Source of the DNA: an uncultured Planktomarina sp.
GTDB lineage: Bacteria; Pseudomonadota; Alphaproteobacteria; Rhodobacterales; Rhodobacteraceae
Reading direction: 5' to 3'
Length of the DNA stretch: 64,000 nucleotides
NCBI GenBank assembly: GCA_905181815.1
Contig: CAJIZA010000001.1
Location: forward strand, 310,001 to 374,000
Of the stretch, positions 40,335 through 51,299 are shown piece after piece. The translations under genes and the position numbers were made by a program. Each line of letters opens with the position of its first letter. Positions within the stretch are counted from its first letter, which is position 1. The notes under the pieces are model-generated. The model ran no database searches, was not told the DNA's origin, and saw nothing but the letters and a program-made list of their open reading frames with translations.

Positions 40335-42746
40335 ATGCGGACCCATGCGCAAGCAGTTGTAATCGGTGGCGGTGTCATTGGTTGCTCTATCCTTTATCAT
40401 TTGACCAAGTTGGGTTGGACAGATGTGGTTCTTTTGGAACGAGACGAGCTGACGTCCGGCTCGACCTGGCATGCGGCTGCAAATATCCATGGGCTACATG
40501 ACAGCACCAATATCAGCCGCATCCAACACTATACGATGAACCTTTACAATGCGTTGGAATCGGAAACTGGGCAAAGCTGCGGTGTATTTCAACCCGGAAG
40601 CCTGTATTTGGCTCAAACAGAAAATCGGGAATATCAACTGCGCCTGCAGGCGGCGAAAGCCAAATTCTATGGTATGAACTTTCACGAGATCAGCCGAGAT
40701 GAGGCTGAGCGACTGCATCCGTTGGTCGATTATGATGGGGTGCGATGCATCATGTTTGAACCTGATGGTGGAAATGTTGATCCCTCGGGTGTCACCCATG
40801 CCTATGCGGCGGGCGCGCGGGCGCGAGGTGCGGAAATTCATCGGTTCACTCCGGTGATGGGCACAGAGGCCCAGGCCGATGGCAGCTGGATTGTCCGCAC
40901 GCCGCAGGGCGATATTTACACGCAATGGGTGGTGAACGCGGCCGGGCTCTGGGGGCGCGAGGTGGCGGCGATGGCTGGCCTCACCCTGCCTCTTCAGCCG
41001 ACCGAGCACCAATATTTCGTGACCGAAACCATCCCAGAGGTGGCCGCGATGAGCCGGCGCCTGCCATCAGTTGCGGATCGTGATGGGGAATATTATCTAC
41101 GCCAGGAGGGGCAGGGGCTTTTGATTGGAGCCTATGAAAAGGATCTACGGTTTTGGGCCGAGGAGGGCACGCCGCTTGATTTCGCCCATGAGCTTTTTGC
41201 CGATGATCTAGACAGGATCGAAGACAACATGATGCGCGCCATCGATCGCGTGCCCGCCGTAGGAACAGCCGGTATAAAACGCGTGATTAATGGGCCGATG
41301 ATCTGGTCGCCTGACAGCAATGTATTGTTCGGCCCGCATCCGGATTTGACAAACTATTTTTGCTGCAATGGGATCATCCCCGGTTTCAGCCAATCGGGCG
41401 GCATGGGTTTGATGTCGGCGCAATGGATGGTCGAGGGCGAAAGCCAATATGACATGTTCGCTTGGGATGTCGCGCGCTTTGGCGACTGGGCCGATAAGGC
41501 CTTTACCAAGGCGCGGGTGGGCGACCAATATGCCAAGCGCTTCGCCATCCATTTTCCCAATGAAGAGCGCGATGCCGGCCGGCCGGTGCGCACCCGTCCC
41601 GCCCATGCTTTGCAAGCTGCGCTTGGCGGCGTGTTTGGGTTGAACTACGGCTGGGAGCATGTGCAGTGGTTCGCCGATCACCCTGGCGCCAAAGATACAA
41701 ATGGCTTCACCCGGCAAAATTGGTTTGAGCCCGTTGGCTGCGAATGTCGTATGCTGCGCGAAACGGCGGGGATTATCGATATTTCGAATTTCGCCAAATA
41801 TCGCGTATCTGGGGCGCAGGCGGAGGAATGGCTCAACGCCGTTTTTGCCAACACCATGCCCAAGGCCGTGGGCCGGTCTTGCCTTACTCCGCTGATCGGT
41901 GTGCGTGGGGGGATCGCTGGCGATTTCACCGTCACACGGCTCGATGAAGATGAGTTTATGATTATCGGCTCAGGCATGGCCGAACGCTACCATCAGCGGT
42001 TCTGGAAGATGGTGCCGATGCCTGAAGGCGTACGTTTTGAGAGCCTTACTGACGCACTTTGCGGTTTTAATGTCGCGGGGCCAAAATCGCGCGAATTGTT
42101 GCAACGTCTCACGAATACCTCGCTGGCGACGGGTGATTTCCCATTCATGCGATCCAAGCGTATTGAGCTGGCCAGCGTGCAATGCGTGGCGCTGCGGGTC
42201 TCTTTTACGGGGGATTTGGGCTGGGAGCTGCATTGCAAAACTGAAGATCAGTTGCGTCTCTATGAGGCGCTGTTGGACTGTGCGAGAGACTTCGGCGCCG
42301 GCCCGGTCGGGGCACGCGCCTTGATGAGCCTGCGGGTGGAAAAAGGATATGGTTCTTGGTCGCGGGAATACAGCCCAGAGTATTGGCCGCAAGAGGTTGG
42401 CCTGGCGGGATTGATCAAGCTGGGTAAGGACTTTTTGCATAAGAAGGCATATTTAGCCATCAAAGATAATGCCCCGCGCGAGCGTCTTTGCATTGTTGAA
42501 ATCCTATCGCCAGATAATGCCGATGCCACGGGCGGCGAGCCGATTTTCGACAAATCTGGCGCAGGTGTTGGACGGGTGACGTCTGGCACCTATGGCTATG
42601 GGGTGAATAAATCCTTGGCGCTGTGCTACCTGAAAAATGTCACAGCGGGCGATGCCGTGGATGTTATGATCTTAGGAAAACCGCATCAGGCGGTTGTTCT
42701 ACCCGAAGCCCCATTCGATCCGAAAGGAGAGAAATTGCGAGCCTAG
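40335..42746 (+). CDS. FAD-dependent dimethylglycine/sarcosine dehydrogenase-like protein with GcvT domain (paralogue 2)
   Basis: An 803-residue homologue: AVVIGGGVIGCSILYHLTKL, DELTSGSTWHAAANIHGLHD, then a GcvT-like C-terminal half with FNVAGPKSRELLQRL, SFTGDLGWELHCKTE and GARALMSLRVEKGYGSWSRE. It faces the opposite way from paralogue 1 with 230 bases between them, so a shared divergent control region is likely. The HAA-N versus HAA-G difference after the FAD motif suggests a different substrate. Confidence 0.88.
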   Translation: MRTHAQAVVIGGGVIGCSILYHLTKLGWTDVVLLERDELTSGSTWHAAANIHGLHDSTNISRIQHYTMNLYNALESETGQSCGVFQPGSLYLAQTENREYQLRLQAAKAKFYGMNFHEISRDEAERLHPLVDYDGVRCIMFEPDGGNVDPSGVTHAYAAGARARGAEIHRFTPVMGTEAQADGSWIVRTPQGDIYTQWVVNAAGLWGREVAAMAGLTLPLQPTEHQYFVTETIPEVAAMSRRLPSVADRDGEYYLRQEGQGLLIGAYEKDLRFWAEEGTPLDFAHELFADDLDRIEDNMMRAIDRVPAVGTAGIKRVINGPMIWSPDSNVLFGPHPDLTNYFCCNGIIPGFSQSGGMGLMSAQWMVEGESQYDMFAWDVARFGDWADKAFTKARVGDQYAKRFAIHFPNEERDAGRPVRTRPAHALQAALGGVFGLNYGWEHVQWFADHPGAKDTNGFTRQNWFEPVGCECRMLRETAGIIDISNFAKYRVSGAQAEEWLNAVFANTMPKAVGRSCLTPLIGVRGGIAGDFTVTRLDEDEFMIIGSGMAERYHQRFWKMVPMPEGVRFESLTDALCGFNVAGPKSRELLQRLTNTSLATGDFPFMRSKRIELASVQCVALRVSFTGDLGWELHCKTEDQLRLYEALLDCARDFGAGPVGARALMSLRVEKGYGSWSREYSPEYWPQEVGLAGLIKLGKDFLHKKAYLAIKDNAPRERLCIVEILSPDNADATGGEPIFDKSGAGVGRVTSGTYGYGVNKSLALCYLKNVTAGDAVDVMILGKPHQAVVLPEAPFDPKGEKLRA

Positions 42747-42748
42747 GT

Positions 42749-43507
42749 CTAGATTGAGCCGCCTTCCACCATAAAGTTCTGCGCAGAACAGGCCGCGGAA
42801 TCGTTGGAGGCCAGAAAAAGCACCATTCGGGCAACATAGACAGGGTCGATAGCATCGGGCAGGCATTGGCGGTTAATTTGCTTGGCTAGGGTTTCGGGTG
42901 TGACCCAGAGCTGCTTTTGGCGTTCAGTCATGATCCATCCGGGCACCACTGTATTGACCCGAATGCGATGATCGCCCAGATCGCGCGCCATGGTTCTGGT
43001 CAGCCCATGCACGGCTGCTTTGGCTGTGGTATAGGCTGGAAAGCCGCCACCCGCTTCCCACCAAGAGTTCGATCCCATGTTTATAATCGAGCCACCACCA
43101 GCTGCGATCATCCCATCAGCGACGGCTTGAATGGCGAAAAACATATGGCGCAGATTGTTATTTTGCCGCTCATCCCAATACTCAGGCGTGACATCGCGCC
43201 AATCATGCCGATCGTCGCGGGCAGCATTGTTGACCAAGACCTCTGCTGGCCCAAGTTTTTGTGCCAAATCGGCAAAGGCGCCTTTCAGTGCATCAATGTC
43301 TCGCAGATCACAGGGAGCAAAGCCATGTGTGCCGTTCAGCTCCGCCAAAAGCGCTTCTGATCCGGTGATATCCATGTCAACAAAGCCGACCTTTGCGCCC
43401 TGATTTGCAAAGGCTGTGACAATCTCAGCTCCAATACCTGATGCGCCTCCGGTTACAAATACAGTTTTGCTGCGCAGGCTGGGATAATTGGCAAATTTAG
43501 GCGTCAT
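42749..43507 (-). CDS. Short-chain dehydrogenase/reductase
   Basis: A 252-residue SDR: cofactor motif VTGGASGIGAEIVTAFA (about 16-32), NNAARDD, catalytic Ser in IINMGSNSWWEAGGGFPAYT with YTTAK (Tyr-x-x-x-Lys) following. It is close to the 3' end of the DMGDH-like gene, convergent. NAD(P) use and substrate are unknown. Confidence 0.9.
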   Translation of the reverse strand: MTPKFANYPSLRSKTVFVTGGASGIGAEIVTAFANQGAKVGFVDMDITGSEALLAELNGTHGFAPCDLRDIDALKGAFADLAQKLGPAEVLVNNAARDDRHDWRDVTPEYWDERQNNNLRHMFFAIQAVADGMIAAGGGSIINMGSNSWWEAGGGFPAYTTAKAAVHGLTRTMARDLGDHRIRVNTVVPGWIMTERQKQLWVTPETLAKQINRQCLPDAIDPVYVARMVLFLASNDSAACSAQNFMVEGGSI

Positions 43508-43673
43508 TTTAGTCTCTTCCGTGGCTCTGTCTTAGGTGAGCATGTCCTCTTGCCCCTGTATATGCAATCCCTTCCAATGCGGGTATTGGTCATTTTTCAG
43601 CTAGTCCGGAAAGCTGTTGCTCCGCTCCCCATAGCCGGTTAGCCACATGCAACTTATATGAGGATATTGAGCT

Positions 43674-44060
43674 ATGATCACCGCATTCTACGCTGCGCTT
43701 TTTGGTATATTTTTCACCGTTTTGACCCTGCGTGTTCTGGCACTTCGGGGCGTCACACCTTTAAAATGGCTTGCCTTTAATAATTTTGGAGCGCAAGCAC
43801 TCGAACGCTCCGTGCGTGCCCATGGCAATTTTATTGAATATGTCCCAATGGTTTTGTTGATGATGTATTTCGCAGAAGCGGCCGAGCTGTCACCGCTGCG
43901 GGTTCATATCACAGGTAGCCTGCTTTTGCTGGGGCGTGTCATGCACGGGATCTGCTTTGGCTTTATGAAGTTTAACATGCCGCTTCGCTTTGGCGGTATG
44001 GTGCTGACGCTTTTGGCTTTGATTAATATTTCAGTGAGTTTGCTGATCGTCGCACTTTAG
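43674..44060 (+). CDS. MAPEG-family membrane protein
   Basis: A 128-residue protein with four hydrophobic helices and the MAPEG pattern: RVLALRGVTPLKWLAFNNFG, ERSVRAHGNFIEYVPMVLLM and GRVMHGICFGF. Bacterial MAPEG members resemble microsomal glutathione transferases; the function of this one is not known. Confidence 0.8.
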   Translation: MITAFYAALFGIFFTVLTLRVLALRGVTPLKWLAFNNFGAQALERSVRAHGNFIEYVPMVLLMMYFAEAAELSPLRVHITGSLLLLGRVMHGICFGFMKFNMPLRFGGMVLTLLALINISVSLLIVAL

Positions 44061-44069
44061 CCTGTTTGG

Positions 44070-44684
44070 TTAATCTGGTGCAATGAGACCCAAACCGCGC
44101 AGATAGATGCCCATGCCCCTTTCCAGAAGTTGTTCGGCTGGAAAGGGGCTACACTCTCCGGGTGTGCCGCGAACAAACAGCTCAACAACCCCATGGCTGA
44201 GCGCCCAGATATGAGCGGCAAACATCTGCGGCGGTGGGCGTTTTTCCAATGGGATTTTCTTGCTGAGCTCCACTGCCGCGGCATGCAGAACATTTTGCGC
44301 GTCCATCGCGGCGTGGTTAAGCTCGGGGCTGCGCTGAAGCGACAGACCACTTTCAAACATGGCGATGTAATGGCCACGGTGGGCGCGGGTAAAATCCAAA
44401 TAAGACTGCCCTGCCGCCTTGAAGGCATGAAGCGCGTTCGGTTGCCTGCCATTATAGGCCTTTTCCATGCGCTCGGCAAAAATGTTAAAGCCTTGCAATG
44501 CAGCCTCAGCAATCAGATCATTGCGGCTTTCGAAATGGTGATAGACGGCTGCTGGTGCGACCCCAGCATTCTTCGCCACCTCCGATAGGGTAAAGCCGGT
44601 TGGGCCTTTTGTCTCGATCAACAAAAGCGCTGTATCCACCAAGGTTTGGCGCAGGTTGCCGTGATGATATCTGCGTTTCTGCAT
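44070..44684 (-). CDS. TetR-family transcriptional regulator
   Basis: A 204-residue repressor with an N-terminal helix-turn-helix (FTLSEVAKNAGVAPAAVYHHF, about 26-46) and a variable ligand-binding core. ATG 44684 (MQKRRYHHGNLRQTLVDTA) places the HTH correctly. It is convergent with the MAPEG gene and 50 bases from metA; its target cannot be told. Confidence 0.88.
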   Translation of the reverse strand: MQKRRYHHGNLRQTLVDTALLLIETKGPTGFTLSEVAKNAGVAPAAVYHHFESRNDLIAEAALQGFNIFAERMEKAYNGRQPNALHAFKAAGQSYLDFTRAHRGHYIAMFESGLSLQRSPELNHAAMDAQNVLHAAAVELSKKIPLEKRPPPQMFAAHIWALSHGVVELFVRGTPGECSPFPAEQLLERGMGIYLRGLGLIAPD

Positions 44685-44736
44685 CGTTGGTCCAATCCAC
44701 CTCCGCCCAAATGGGCAGAGTTGCAGCACAGAAATT

Positions 44737-45654
44737 TTAGCGGCCTATGACATTGCGATCAAAAGGCGTCGTTTGGTAAATTTCATTGATCCAATTGCCA
44801 TAGAGCAGATGCGCATGGGAGCGCCAGCGGTTAAGGGGTGTTTGGCTGGGATCATCCCCGGGATAATAATGACCTGGTATATTGATTGGGGTGCCATTGG
44901 CGATGTCGCGGTCATATTCTTGTTTGAGCGTGTTGCTATCATATTCGAAATGATTGAACAGATAGAGCGCGTGATGAGCCGGATCCTCGACAAGGCAGGG
45001 ACCTGTCTCGCTGGACCCAAGCAAGGTTTTGAGCCCCGGCACGGTCGCAATTTGATCCTGTTTCATTTCTGTCCACCGGCTGACGGGCACCACAAAATCA
45101 TCCGAAAACCCACGCAAATATGGCGAGGAGGGTTCTAGGTTTTGATGTCGGAAACAGCCAAAAGCCTTATGCGGCAAATCATGTTTTTTCACCCCATGCA
45201 GATGGTTGATCATCGCCATACCGCCCCAGCAGACGCCTAAGGTGGCATGCACATGGCTTTGAGTCCAATTCATCACCTCTACCATTTCGGGCCAATAGGT
45301 GACGTCGGGAAAATCCAAATGCTCAATTGGTGCGCCGGTGATGATTAAACCGTCAAATTTTTCATCCCGAACCGCACTGAAGGGCTGATAAAATTGCTCC
45401 ATATGATCTGACGAGGTGTTTTTGGTTTGGTGGCTCGTCATCCGCAGAAGGGTAAGTTCAATCTGCAGCGGCGTGGCCCCAATGAGGCGGGCAAATTGAT
45501 TTTCTGTCTGTATTTTGAGCGGCATGAGATTGAGCAGTGCGATGCGCAGCGGACGGATGTCTTGCCTGTCCGCATGGCTAGGGTCCATGACCATCACACC
45601 TTCGGCGCTCAGAACGGCATGGGCGGGCAGATTTGCGGGAATCTTAATCGGCAT
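44737..45654 (-). CDS. metA: Homoserine O-acetyltransferase of the MetA type
   Basis: MetA acylates homoserine in methionine synthesis. The 305-residue protein has the catalytic Cys142 in [10 protein letters not shown] and the typical FRLIGA-like N-terminal regions. Residue 111 is Glu (GAPIEHL); in this family Glu111 is linked to acetyl-CoA use while Gly111 gives succinyl-CoA, so this is probably an acetyltransferase despite the succinyltransferase name. The upstream ATPase gene ends 5 bases before it, so they form an operon. Confidence 0.92.
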   Translation of the reverse strand: MPIKIPANLPAHAVLSAEGVMVMDPSHADRQDIRPLRIALLNLMPLKIQTENQFARLIGATPLQIELTLLRMTSHQTKNTSSDHMEQFYQPFSAVRDEKFDGLIITGAPIEHLDFPDVTYWPEMVEVMNWTQSHVHATLGVCWGGMAMINHLHGVKKHDLPHKAFGCFRHQNLEPSSPYLRGFSDDFVVPVSRWTEMKQDQIATVPGLKTLLGSSETGPCLVEDPAHHALYLFNHFEYDSNTLKQEYDRDIANGTPINIPGHYYPGDDPSQTPLNRWRSHAHLLYGNWINEIYQTTPFDRNVIGR

Positions 45655-45659
45655 AAAGT

Positions 45660-46550
45660 TCAGTCCTCGCCGCCATTGGAGCGCGGTGCTGCAGCGTGGT
45701 GGTCCAGGGTCTCGGCCACCAGAGCTTCGAAATCCTGAGGCGTTTTTAAACTTTGCACATCATTGGCTTGAAGCGTAACGCCCCATTTGGCCATCTGCGC
45801 ATAACGTGGCTGGCGATGAGCCATGGCTCGCGCATAGGTCCAGCGGATGAACTCATCGGGGTTCACCTTATCGGGCTGGACTCCTGTTTCACGCTGATAT
45901 TCTGACCAACTGGTCAAGAGAAATTTCGGCTGATAACACATAGGTTTTGGCGCCAAATCAAAGCGACGAACCAATTCAGCAGTGTGATCCTCACTGCCGG
46001 CAATCCAGATCATCAGGAGGTTTTCCGACAGGGCGGTCAAAATCGGATCAGCCACATCCCAAGGATCGACAACTTCACAAATGGAGCCGCCGCTGTCACA
46101 AATAAAGTTGTCATAACCATAAAGATCAATGGCCCTCTCAATGAACTGCGGCGAGTCCAAAAGGGCGGCGCGTTCGGCGGCGTGATGCTGCTCTTGACGT
46201 TTGCAATATTCATCGAACGGAATGCCACCTTTAGAAACATCGCCTGGTTTCCCTAAATATGTGGACAGCGGCGCAAGGTTCTCGAAGGTAATATTAGAGG
46301 ATATAGAAATAGAATTTGAGCGCAATAACTCAGCCAAAAAAGGGACAGCCATAGCATATTTCTTATAATTATCAACAATATGCTCGCCCAAATAGCGCGT
46401 ACCAATGCGATAATCTACGGAGTAATGAAACCAATTTCCTCGATGGCGCAGTATGGAAGATATGTAAGTTTTTCCGAGACCCGACATGGCAAACAGAAGT
46501 GCTTTTTTCTGTTCGGCACCGATCCATTGTGTGCCGTTTTCGTAGATCAT
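45660..46550 (-). CDS. P-loop ATPase-like protein of unknown role, upstream of metA
   Basis: A 296-residue protein with a P-loop-like [10 protein letters not shown] at about residues 23-32, then an acidic region ([19 protein letters not shown]) that may hold a Walker B-type Asp. The fold is consistent with a small kinase or nucleotide-binding ATPase. From memory, similar ORFs sit next to metA in Roseobacter-group genomes. It is transcribed with metA, 5 bases upstream. The substrate is unknown. Confidence 0.7.
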   Translation of the reverse strand: MIYENGTQWIGAEQKKALLFAMSGLGKTYISSILRHRGNWFHYSVDYRIGTRYLGEHIVDNYKKYAMAVPFLAELLRSNSISISSNITFENLAPLSTYLGKPGDVSKGGIPFDEYCKRQEQHHAAERAALLDSPQFIERAIDLYGYDNFICDSGGSICEVVDPWDVADPILTALSENLLMIWIAGSEDHTAELVRRFDLAPKPMCYQPKFLLTSWSEYQRETGVQPDKVNPDEFIRWTYARAMAHRQPRYAQMAKWGVTLQANDVQSLKTPQDFEALVAETLDHHAAAPRSNGGED

Positions 46551-46593
46551 GGCTCATATTCCCTAGCTTCTGTTTTGTCATAGGCCAATATGA

Positions 46594-47463
46594 TCAATTG
46601 GAAAAGACCTTACGATAGGCTTGCGGGCTTAGATTTAGGTAATTGGCGACCAAAATCAATACAGCACCGAGAACCACATAAAGATCCAGGCTTTCACCAT
46701 AGAAGACAACGCCAATGACCGCAATTAACGGCAGGCGGGCAAAATCCACGGGCATCACCAAACTGGCGGGGGCCAAAGATAGGGATTTGGTCATGCAAAA
46801 ATGTGCGGCCAGCCCAGCGGCGCCAATCAGGATGAGCCAAGGAGCCGTGCCAACGGAGGGCAGGGCAATGTCCCCATCGTACCCAGCGCAAAGCAACCCA
46901 AAGAAAATTTGTAGCCCTGTGAGAAAGAATAAGATTTTGGTCAATGAGTTGTGCACGGTCAGCTTGCGTGTCAAAATGGCAGCGCCTGCAAAGCCAATGG
47001 CGGCACAGGCGGCGGCTAATATACCCATGTTTATGGCGCCAATTTCGGGCCGGGCGACGATCAGAACGCCGATGAACCCCAAGGTCGCAATCGCTATTTT
47101 GCGAAGTGTTAACACTTCGCCTAAAAAGATTGGGGCCAGGAGTAAAACCCAGATTGGTGAAGTGAATTCGAGTGCGAATAATTGTGCCAGTGGAATTAAA
47201 GGCAGGGCGAAGAACCAGAGGTTTTGGCCGGTAAAATGAAAGATGTTGCGCATAAGGTGAAGGCGGAAATGTTTAAGATCTATCTCGCCCAGCGTGCCAA
47301 TAGATTTTGCGACGGCGAGGACAATTATAAAGCCCATAATGGAACGATAGAACATGATCTCGAACGTATCGAGTTGACCGGATATTGCGCGACCAGCGAT
47401 CGCCATTGATGTAAATGAAAAAATAGCGCCAATCATCCACAGCGCGGCATGGCGGTTATTCAT
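46594..47463 (-). CDS. EamA/DMT-family transporter
   Basis: A 289-residue protein with ten hydrophobic helices in two EamA repeats (FALPLIPLAQLFALEFTSPI and FCMTKSLSLAPASLVMPVDF mark equivalent positions). It is a probable exporter of amino acids or metabolites. It is upstream of, and on the same strand as, the ATPase-metA pair, 43 bases away. Confidence 0.85.
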   Translation of the reverse strand: MNNRHAALWMIGAIFSFTSMAIAGRAISGQLDTFEIMFYRSIMGFIIVLAVAKSIGTLGEIDLKHFRLHLMRNIFHFTGQNLWFFALPLIPLAQLFALEFTSPIWVLLLAPIFLGEVLTLRKIAIATLGFIGVLIVARPEIGAINMGILAAACAAIGFAGAAILTRKLTVHNSLTKILFFLTGLQIFFGLLCAGYDGDIALPSVGTAPWLILIGAAGLAAHFCMTKSLSLAPASLVMPVDFARLPLIAVIGVVFYGESLDLYVVLGAVLILVANYLNLSPQAYRKVFSN

Positions 47464-48046
47464 TTTGGAAGCCTCTTACTATTTCGGCCAACCCAATAAT
47501 ATTAATCGGTCCTGCGCAAGCCTCGAAACGAAATTGTACCGTCCTATAGCCTCAAATTAGTGCGTAAGGATTGGCGAAAGTATTTGTCTTCATCTGCTAA
47601 TTAAATAGGCAACTGCGACACATCATAGTCATTTTGTAAGTACTTTGTAAGTATTCCGAGCGTTTTATGTAACAAAAGCGAGTATTGACTTAAACACGTT
47701 GTTACGCATTCAAGTATCCAATTAGTAACGAGATAAAAGCACCAACATGTACAACCATAAGAGCTCTATCTTCATATGAAACCTACGGCAAACCATAAAA
47801 ATATCCCAATAAAAAATATGTATATATTATAGGTGATTAAGTTTAATCCAGTCATACCCTATCCAATAAGTTGGATTACTGTTGCTTACATTTAACAACA
47901 TCAACAAACTTGAATTTGGCCATCATTTTATGAGTTTCCTTTACTTTAAAATCAGTGCTAAACTATGTAAGGCAATAGTTCCATCACTTTGTATGAAAAT
48001 TTGTAGAAAGATTAATTTATAATATCAATAACTTAATCCTAAATAA
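47464..48046. other. Intergenic AT-rich region
   Basis: 583 bases between the DMT transporter start and the guaA end. The only structures I see are a direct repeat tttgtaagtac / tttgtaagtat near 47635-47656 and long A/T stretches. No gene or terminator is convincing. Confidence 0.5.
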
Positions 48047-49603
48047 CTACTCCCACTCAATCGTGCCCGGAGGCTTAGAGGTAATGTCATAGGTTACCCG
48101 GTTAATTCCTTGCACTTCGTTGATGATGCGTGTGGCTGTTTCCCCGAGGAATCCGTGGGAAAATTGGTAGTAGTCTGCGGTCATGCCGTCGACAGATGTT
48201 ACTGCCCGCAGGGCGCAGGCGAAATCATAGGTCCGGCTGTCGCCCATAACGCCCACAGTGCGCACGGGTAGAATGGCGACAAAAGCTTGCCAAATCTCGT
48301 CATAGAGCCCGTGCTTGCGGATTTGGTCGATGTAGATCGCATCGGCGCGCCGCAAAATTTCCAGCTTCTCGCGGGTAATTTCTCCTGGACAGCGGATCGC
48401 AAGGCCGGGGCCAGGGAAAGGGTGGCGGCCGATGAAAGAGGCGGGCAGGCCCAGCTCGCGACCCAAAGCCCGCACTTCATCCTTGAACAGCTCACGCAAA
48501 GGTTCAACCAAGTTCAAACCCATTTTTTCGGGCAATCCGCCAACATTGTGATGTGACTTGATCGTAACTGATGGTCCACCCGAGAAACTGACGCTTTCAA
48601 TGACATCTGGGTACAAAGTGCCCTGAGCCAAAAATTTAGCGCCTCCAACATCTGAGGCATGCTTTTGAAATACATCGATAAACAGCTTCCCAATGATTTT
48701 CCTCTTGGTTTCTGGATCGGATTGACCATCGAGAGCGCCAAGAAAGAGCTCTTTTTCATCCGCATGGATGAATGGCATGTTGTAGTGATCACGGAACATT
48801 CCAATGACTTCTTCGGCCTCACCTTGGCGCAGTAAGCCATGGTCGACAAAAACACATGTCAGCTGGTCGCCAATCGCCTCGTGGATCAAAACGGCTGCAA
48901 CAGAGCTGTCGACGCCGCCAGAAAGGCCGCAGATAACTTTTTGACCACCCACTTGATCACGAATAGCCTGTAACGCCTGCTCGCGGTAAGCACCCATTGT
49001 CCAATCCCCAACAAATCCTGCACGGCGAATGAAATTTTCAAAGAGTTTAGCACCTTTAGGTGTGTGATGTACCTCTGGATGAAACTGAACAGCGTAAAAT
49101 TCGCGGACCGGGTCTGCAGTCACGGCGAATGGTGCATTGGGAGAGGTCCCATAAACCTCGAAGCCCGGCGCAATGGCGCTGACATGGTCACCATGGCTCA
49201 TCCAGACCTGCTCATCTCCGTCTTCAAACCAGCCGTTCAGTAGGCTAAGGGAGGCTTTTGGGCTCAAGTAGGCTCGGCCAAATTCTGCTGTCCCATGTCC
49301 ACGTTCCACTTTACCGCCCAAGCAGTGCATCATCACCTGTTGGCCATAACAAATTCCTAAAACCGGAATATTCATCTCAAAAACAGCCATTGGAGGGCGC
49401 GGCGAGCCTTCATCAATAACGGAGGCAGGCCCGCCCGAAAGGATCACAGCTTTTGGTGCAAACTGCTTCAAAAACTTTTGTGTTACGTTTTGAAACGGGT
49501 GAATTTCGCAATAAACATTAAGTTCTCGCAAACGCCGTGCGATAAGTTGCGTAACCTGACTGCCAAAGTCTATGATGAGTAATTTTTGATGCTTATGTTC
49601 CAT
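48047..49603 (-). CDS. guaA: GMP synthase (glutamine-hydrolysing)
   Basis: GuaA converts XMP to GMP. The 518-residue protein has a class I glutamine amidotransferase domain (catalytic Cys in [23 protein letters not shown] near its end), the ATP pyrophosphatase P-loop [13 protein letters not shown], and the dimerisation tail [14 protein letters not shown]. Confidence 0.98.
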   Translation of the reverse strand: MEHKHQKLLIIDFGSQVTQLIARRLRELNVYCEIHPFQNVTQKFLKQFAPKAVILSGGPASVIDEGSPRPPMAVFEMNIPVLGICYGQQVMMHCLGGKVERGHGTAEFGRAYLSPKASLSLLNGWFEDGDEQVWMSHGDHVSAIAPGFEVYGTSPNAPFAVTADPVREFYAVQFHPEVHHTPKGAKLFENFIRRAGFVGDWTMGAYREQALQAIRDQVGGQKVICGLSGGVDSSVAAVLIHEAIGDQLTCVFVDHGLLRQGEAEEVIGMFRDHYNMPFIHADEKELFLGALDGQSDPETKRKIIGKLFIDVFQKHASDVGGAKFLAQGTLYPDVIESVSFSGGPSVTIKSHHNVGGLPEKMGLNLVEPLRELFKDEVRALGRELGLPASFIGRHPFPGPGLAIRCPGEITREKLEILRRADAIYIDQIRKHGLYDEIWQAFVAILPVRTVGVMGDSRTYDFACALRAVTSVDGMTADYYQFSHGFLGETATRIINEVQGINRVTYDITSKPPGTIEWE

Positions 49604-49757
49604 AACCTCCGATATTCTGACCTTTAAAAAGGTTCAACCCAAGGAAAGAGAAGATTTCACGACTTATGTCGTTTTCCCGTCCGAAGTGGCGGAAATTAAC
49701 GTTGTTTGGCTGAAGTAAAAGCCTAGAAGCATCATAACAATTAATAAGGGTTTCAAA

Positions 49758-51299
49758 ATGTCCGAGACACGAGTGCGCAGATCACGCAGCGGCGGCGGCG
49801 CCGCCCGCCGAGCCGAACGCACAGCGGTGAGCGTCGAAACAGAACGTTACATTGATCGTAACATCCCTCTCTATGAGTTTTTGGACGAAGCAACACTTGA
49901 AATAATCGAGTATAACGCGGAAACTGTGCTCGAAGAAATTGGGGTGAACTTCGTTGACAGCCCAGAAGCCTTAGATCGTTGGCGCTCTGTTGGGGCGACA
50001 ATTGAGGGAGAGCGTGTACGGGTCCCGCGTGGTCTTGCGCGGGAGCTGTGTAAAACTGCGCCGTCGAAGTTTGTGCAACATGCGCGCAACCCTGAGCGAA
50101 ACGTGGAAATTGGTGGCAAAACCCTTGTGACTGCGCCCGTCTATGGCCCGCCCTTCGTGCGCGACCGCGATGGTGGCCGCCGTTATGCGACCTTGGCTGA
50201 TTTTCAAAAGTTTGTTAAACTAGGCTATATGTCAAAATACCTGCACCATTCTGGCGGGACCGTGTGCGAACCCACAGATGTGCCGGTCAATAAGCGCCAT
50301 TTGGATATGCTTTTGGCACATATGGTCTATAGCGATAAACCTTTCATGGGATCTGTGACCGAGCCAAGCCGCGCGCAGGACTCCGTCGATATGTGTGAAA
50401 TTTTGTTTGGCAAAGAGTTTGTACAAAACAACACCGTGATGACATCGCTGATCAATATTAACAGCCCACTCACGTTTGACAGCATTATGATGGGCGCCTT
50501 GGAGATTTATGCCTCGAACAATCAAGCCAGCATTATCTCGCCCTTCATCGTGGGTGGGGCGATGGCGCCGGTGTCGGTTGTGGGCACATTAACTCAGGTT
50601 TTGGCTGAAGTTTTGGCTGGTATTGCCTATAGTCAAATCATCAGGCCCGGGGCTCCTGTGATTTTTGGTACATTCGTGACGTCCATTGATATGAACTCCG
50701 GCGCGCCCACCTTTGGAACGCCAGAAGCAAGCCAAATTCTTTACGGAGCAGGGCAGTTGGCCCGCCGGATGAACTTGCCGTTTCGCTCTGGTGGCGGGCT
50801 TTGCGGCTCGAAACTGCCCGATGCTCAGGCAGCTTATGAGACGGCCAATACGCTCAACGCCGCGCTTTTGGGTGGGGTTAACTTCATGCTACACTCCTGC
50901 GGGTGGCTGGAAGGTGGGCTTGTGGCATCCTTTGAGAAATATGTGATGGATGCAGACCTTCTAGGTACTTTGCAGAAAATGGGGCTTGGGGTCTCCGCGG
51001 ATGAAAACGGCCAAGCTATGGATGCCATTCGCGAGGTTGGACCAAGCGGCCATTACCTTGGATGTGACCATACGCAAAAGAACTTTAAATCTGCGTTTTG
51101 GCGGTCAAATTTGTTTGACTACAAGCCTTTTGAAACCTGGTACGAAGAGGGTGCGCGCGACACCTATAGTTTGGCCGCAGAACGCGTAGCTCATCAATTG
51201 GCCAGCTATCAGCAACCGCCGCTCGATCCTGAGATTTTGGCGGCGCTTGAGAAATATGTGGCTGATAAAAAAGCTGCGATGCCCAACACTTTTGTCTAG
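49758..51299 (+). CDS. MttB-superfamily (trimethylamine methyltransferase-like) methyltransferase, non-pyrrolysine
   Basis: A 513-residue MttB-like protein: after a basic N-terminus (RVRRSRSGGGAARRAERTA), a TIM-barrel with GVNFVDSPEALDRWRSVGA, HSGGTVCEPTDVPVNKRHL and MLHSCGWLEGGLVASFEKYV. There is no in-frame amber codon, so it is not the pyrrolysine enzyme. Known non-Pyl members demethylate quaternary amines such as glycine betaine. With the two DMGDH-like proteins about 10 kb away it fits methylated-amine use, but the genes are not adjacent, so the link is inference. Confidence 0.88.
   Translation: MSETRVRRSRSGGGAARRAERTAVSVETERYIDRNIPLYEFLDEATLEIIEYNAETVLEEIGVNFVDSPEALDRWRSVGATIEGERVRVPRGLARELCKTAPSKFVQHARNPERNVEIGGKTLVTAPVYGPPFVRDRDGGRRYATLADFQKFVKLGYMSKYLHHSGGTVCEPTDVPVNKRHLDMLLAHMVYSDKPFMGSVTEPSRAQDSVDMCEILFGKEFVQNNTVMTSLININSPLTFDSIMMGALEIYASNNQASIISPFIVGGAMAPVSVVGTLTQVLAEVLAGIAYSQIIRPGAPVIFGTFVTSIDMNSGAPTFGTPEASQILYGAGQLARRMNLPFRSGGGLCGSKLPDAQAAYETANTLNAALLGGVNFMLHSCGWLEGGLVASFEKYVMDADLLGTLQKMGLGVSADENGQAMDAIREVGPSGHYLGCDHTQKNFKSAFWRSNLFDYKPFETWYEEGARDTYSLAAERVAHQLASYQQPPLDPEILAALEKYVADKKAAMPNTFV

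Noticed and set aside
49758-51299. Pyrrolysine-containing trimethylamine methyltransferase
   Set aside because: The ORF is uninterrupted with no in-frame amber codon, so it belongs to the non-pyrrolysine MttB group.
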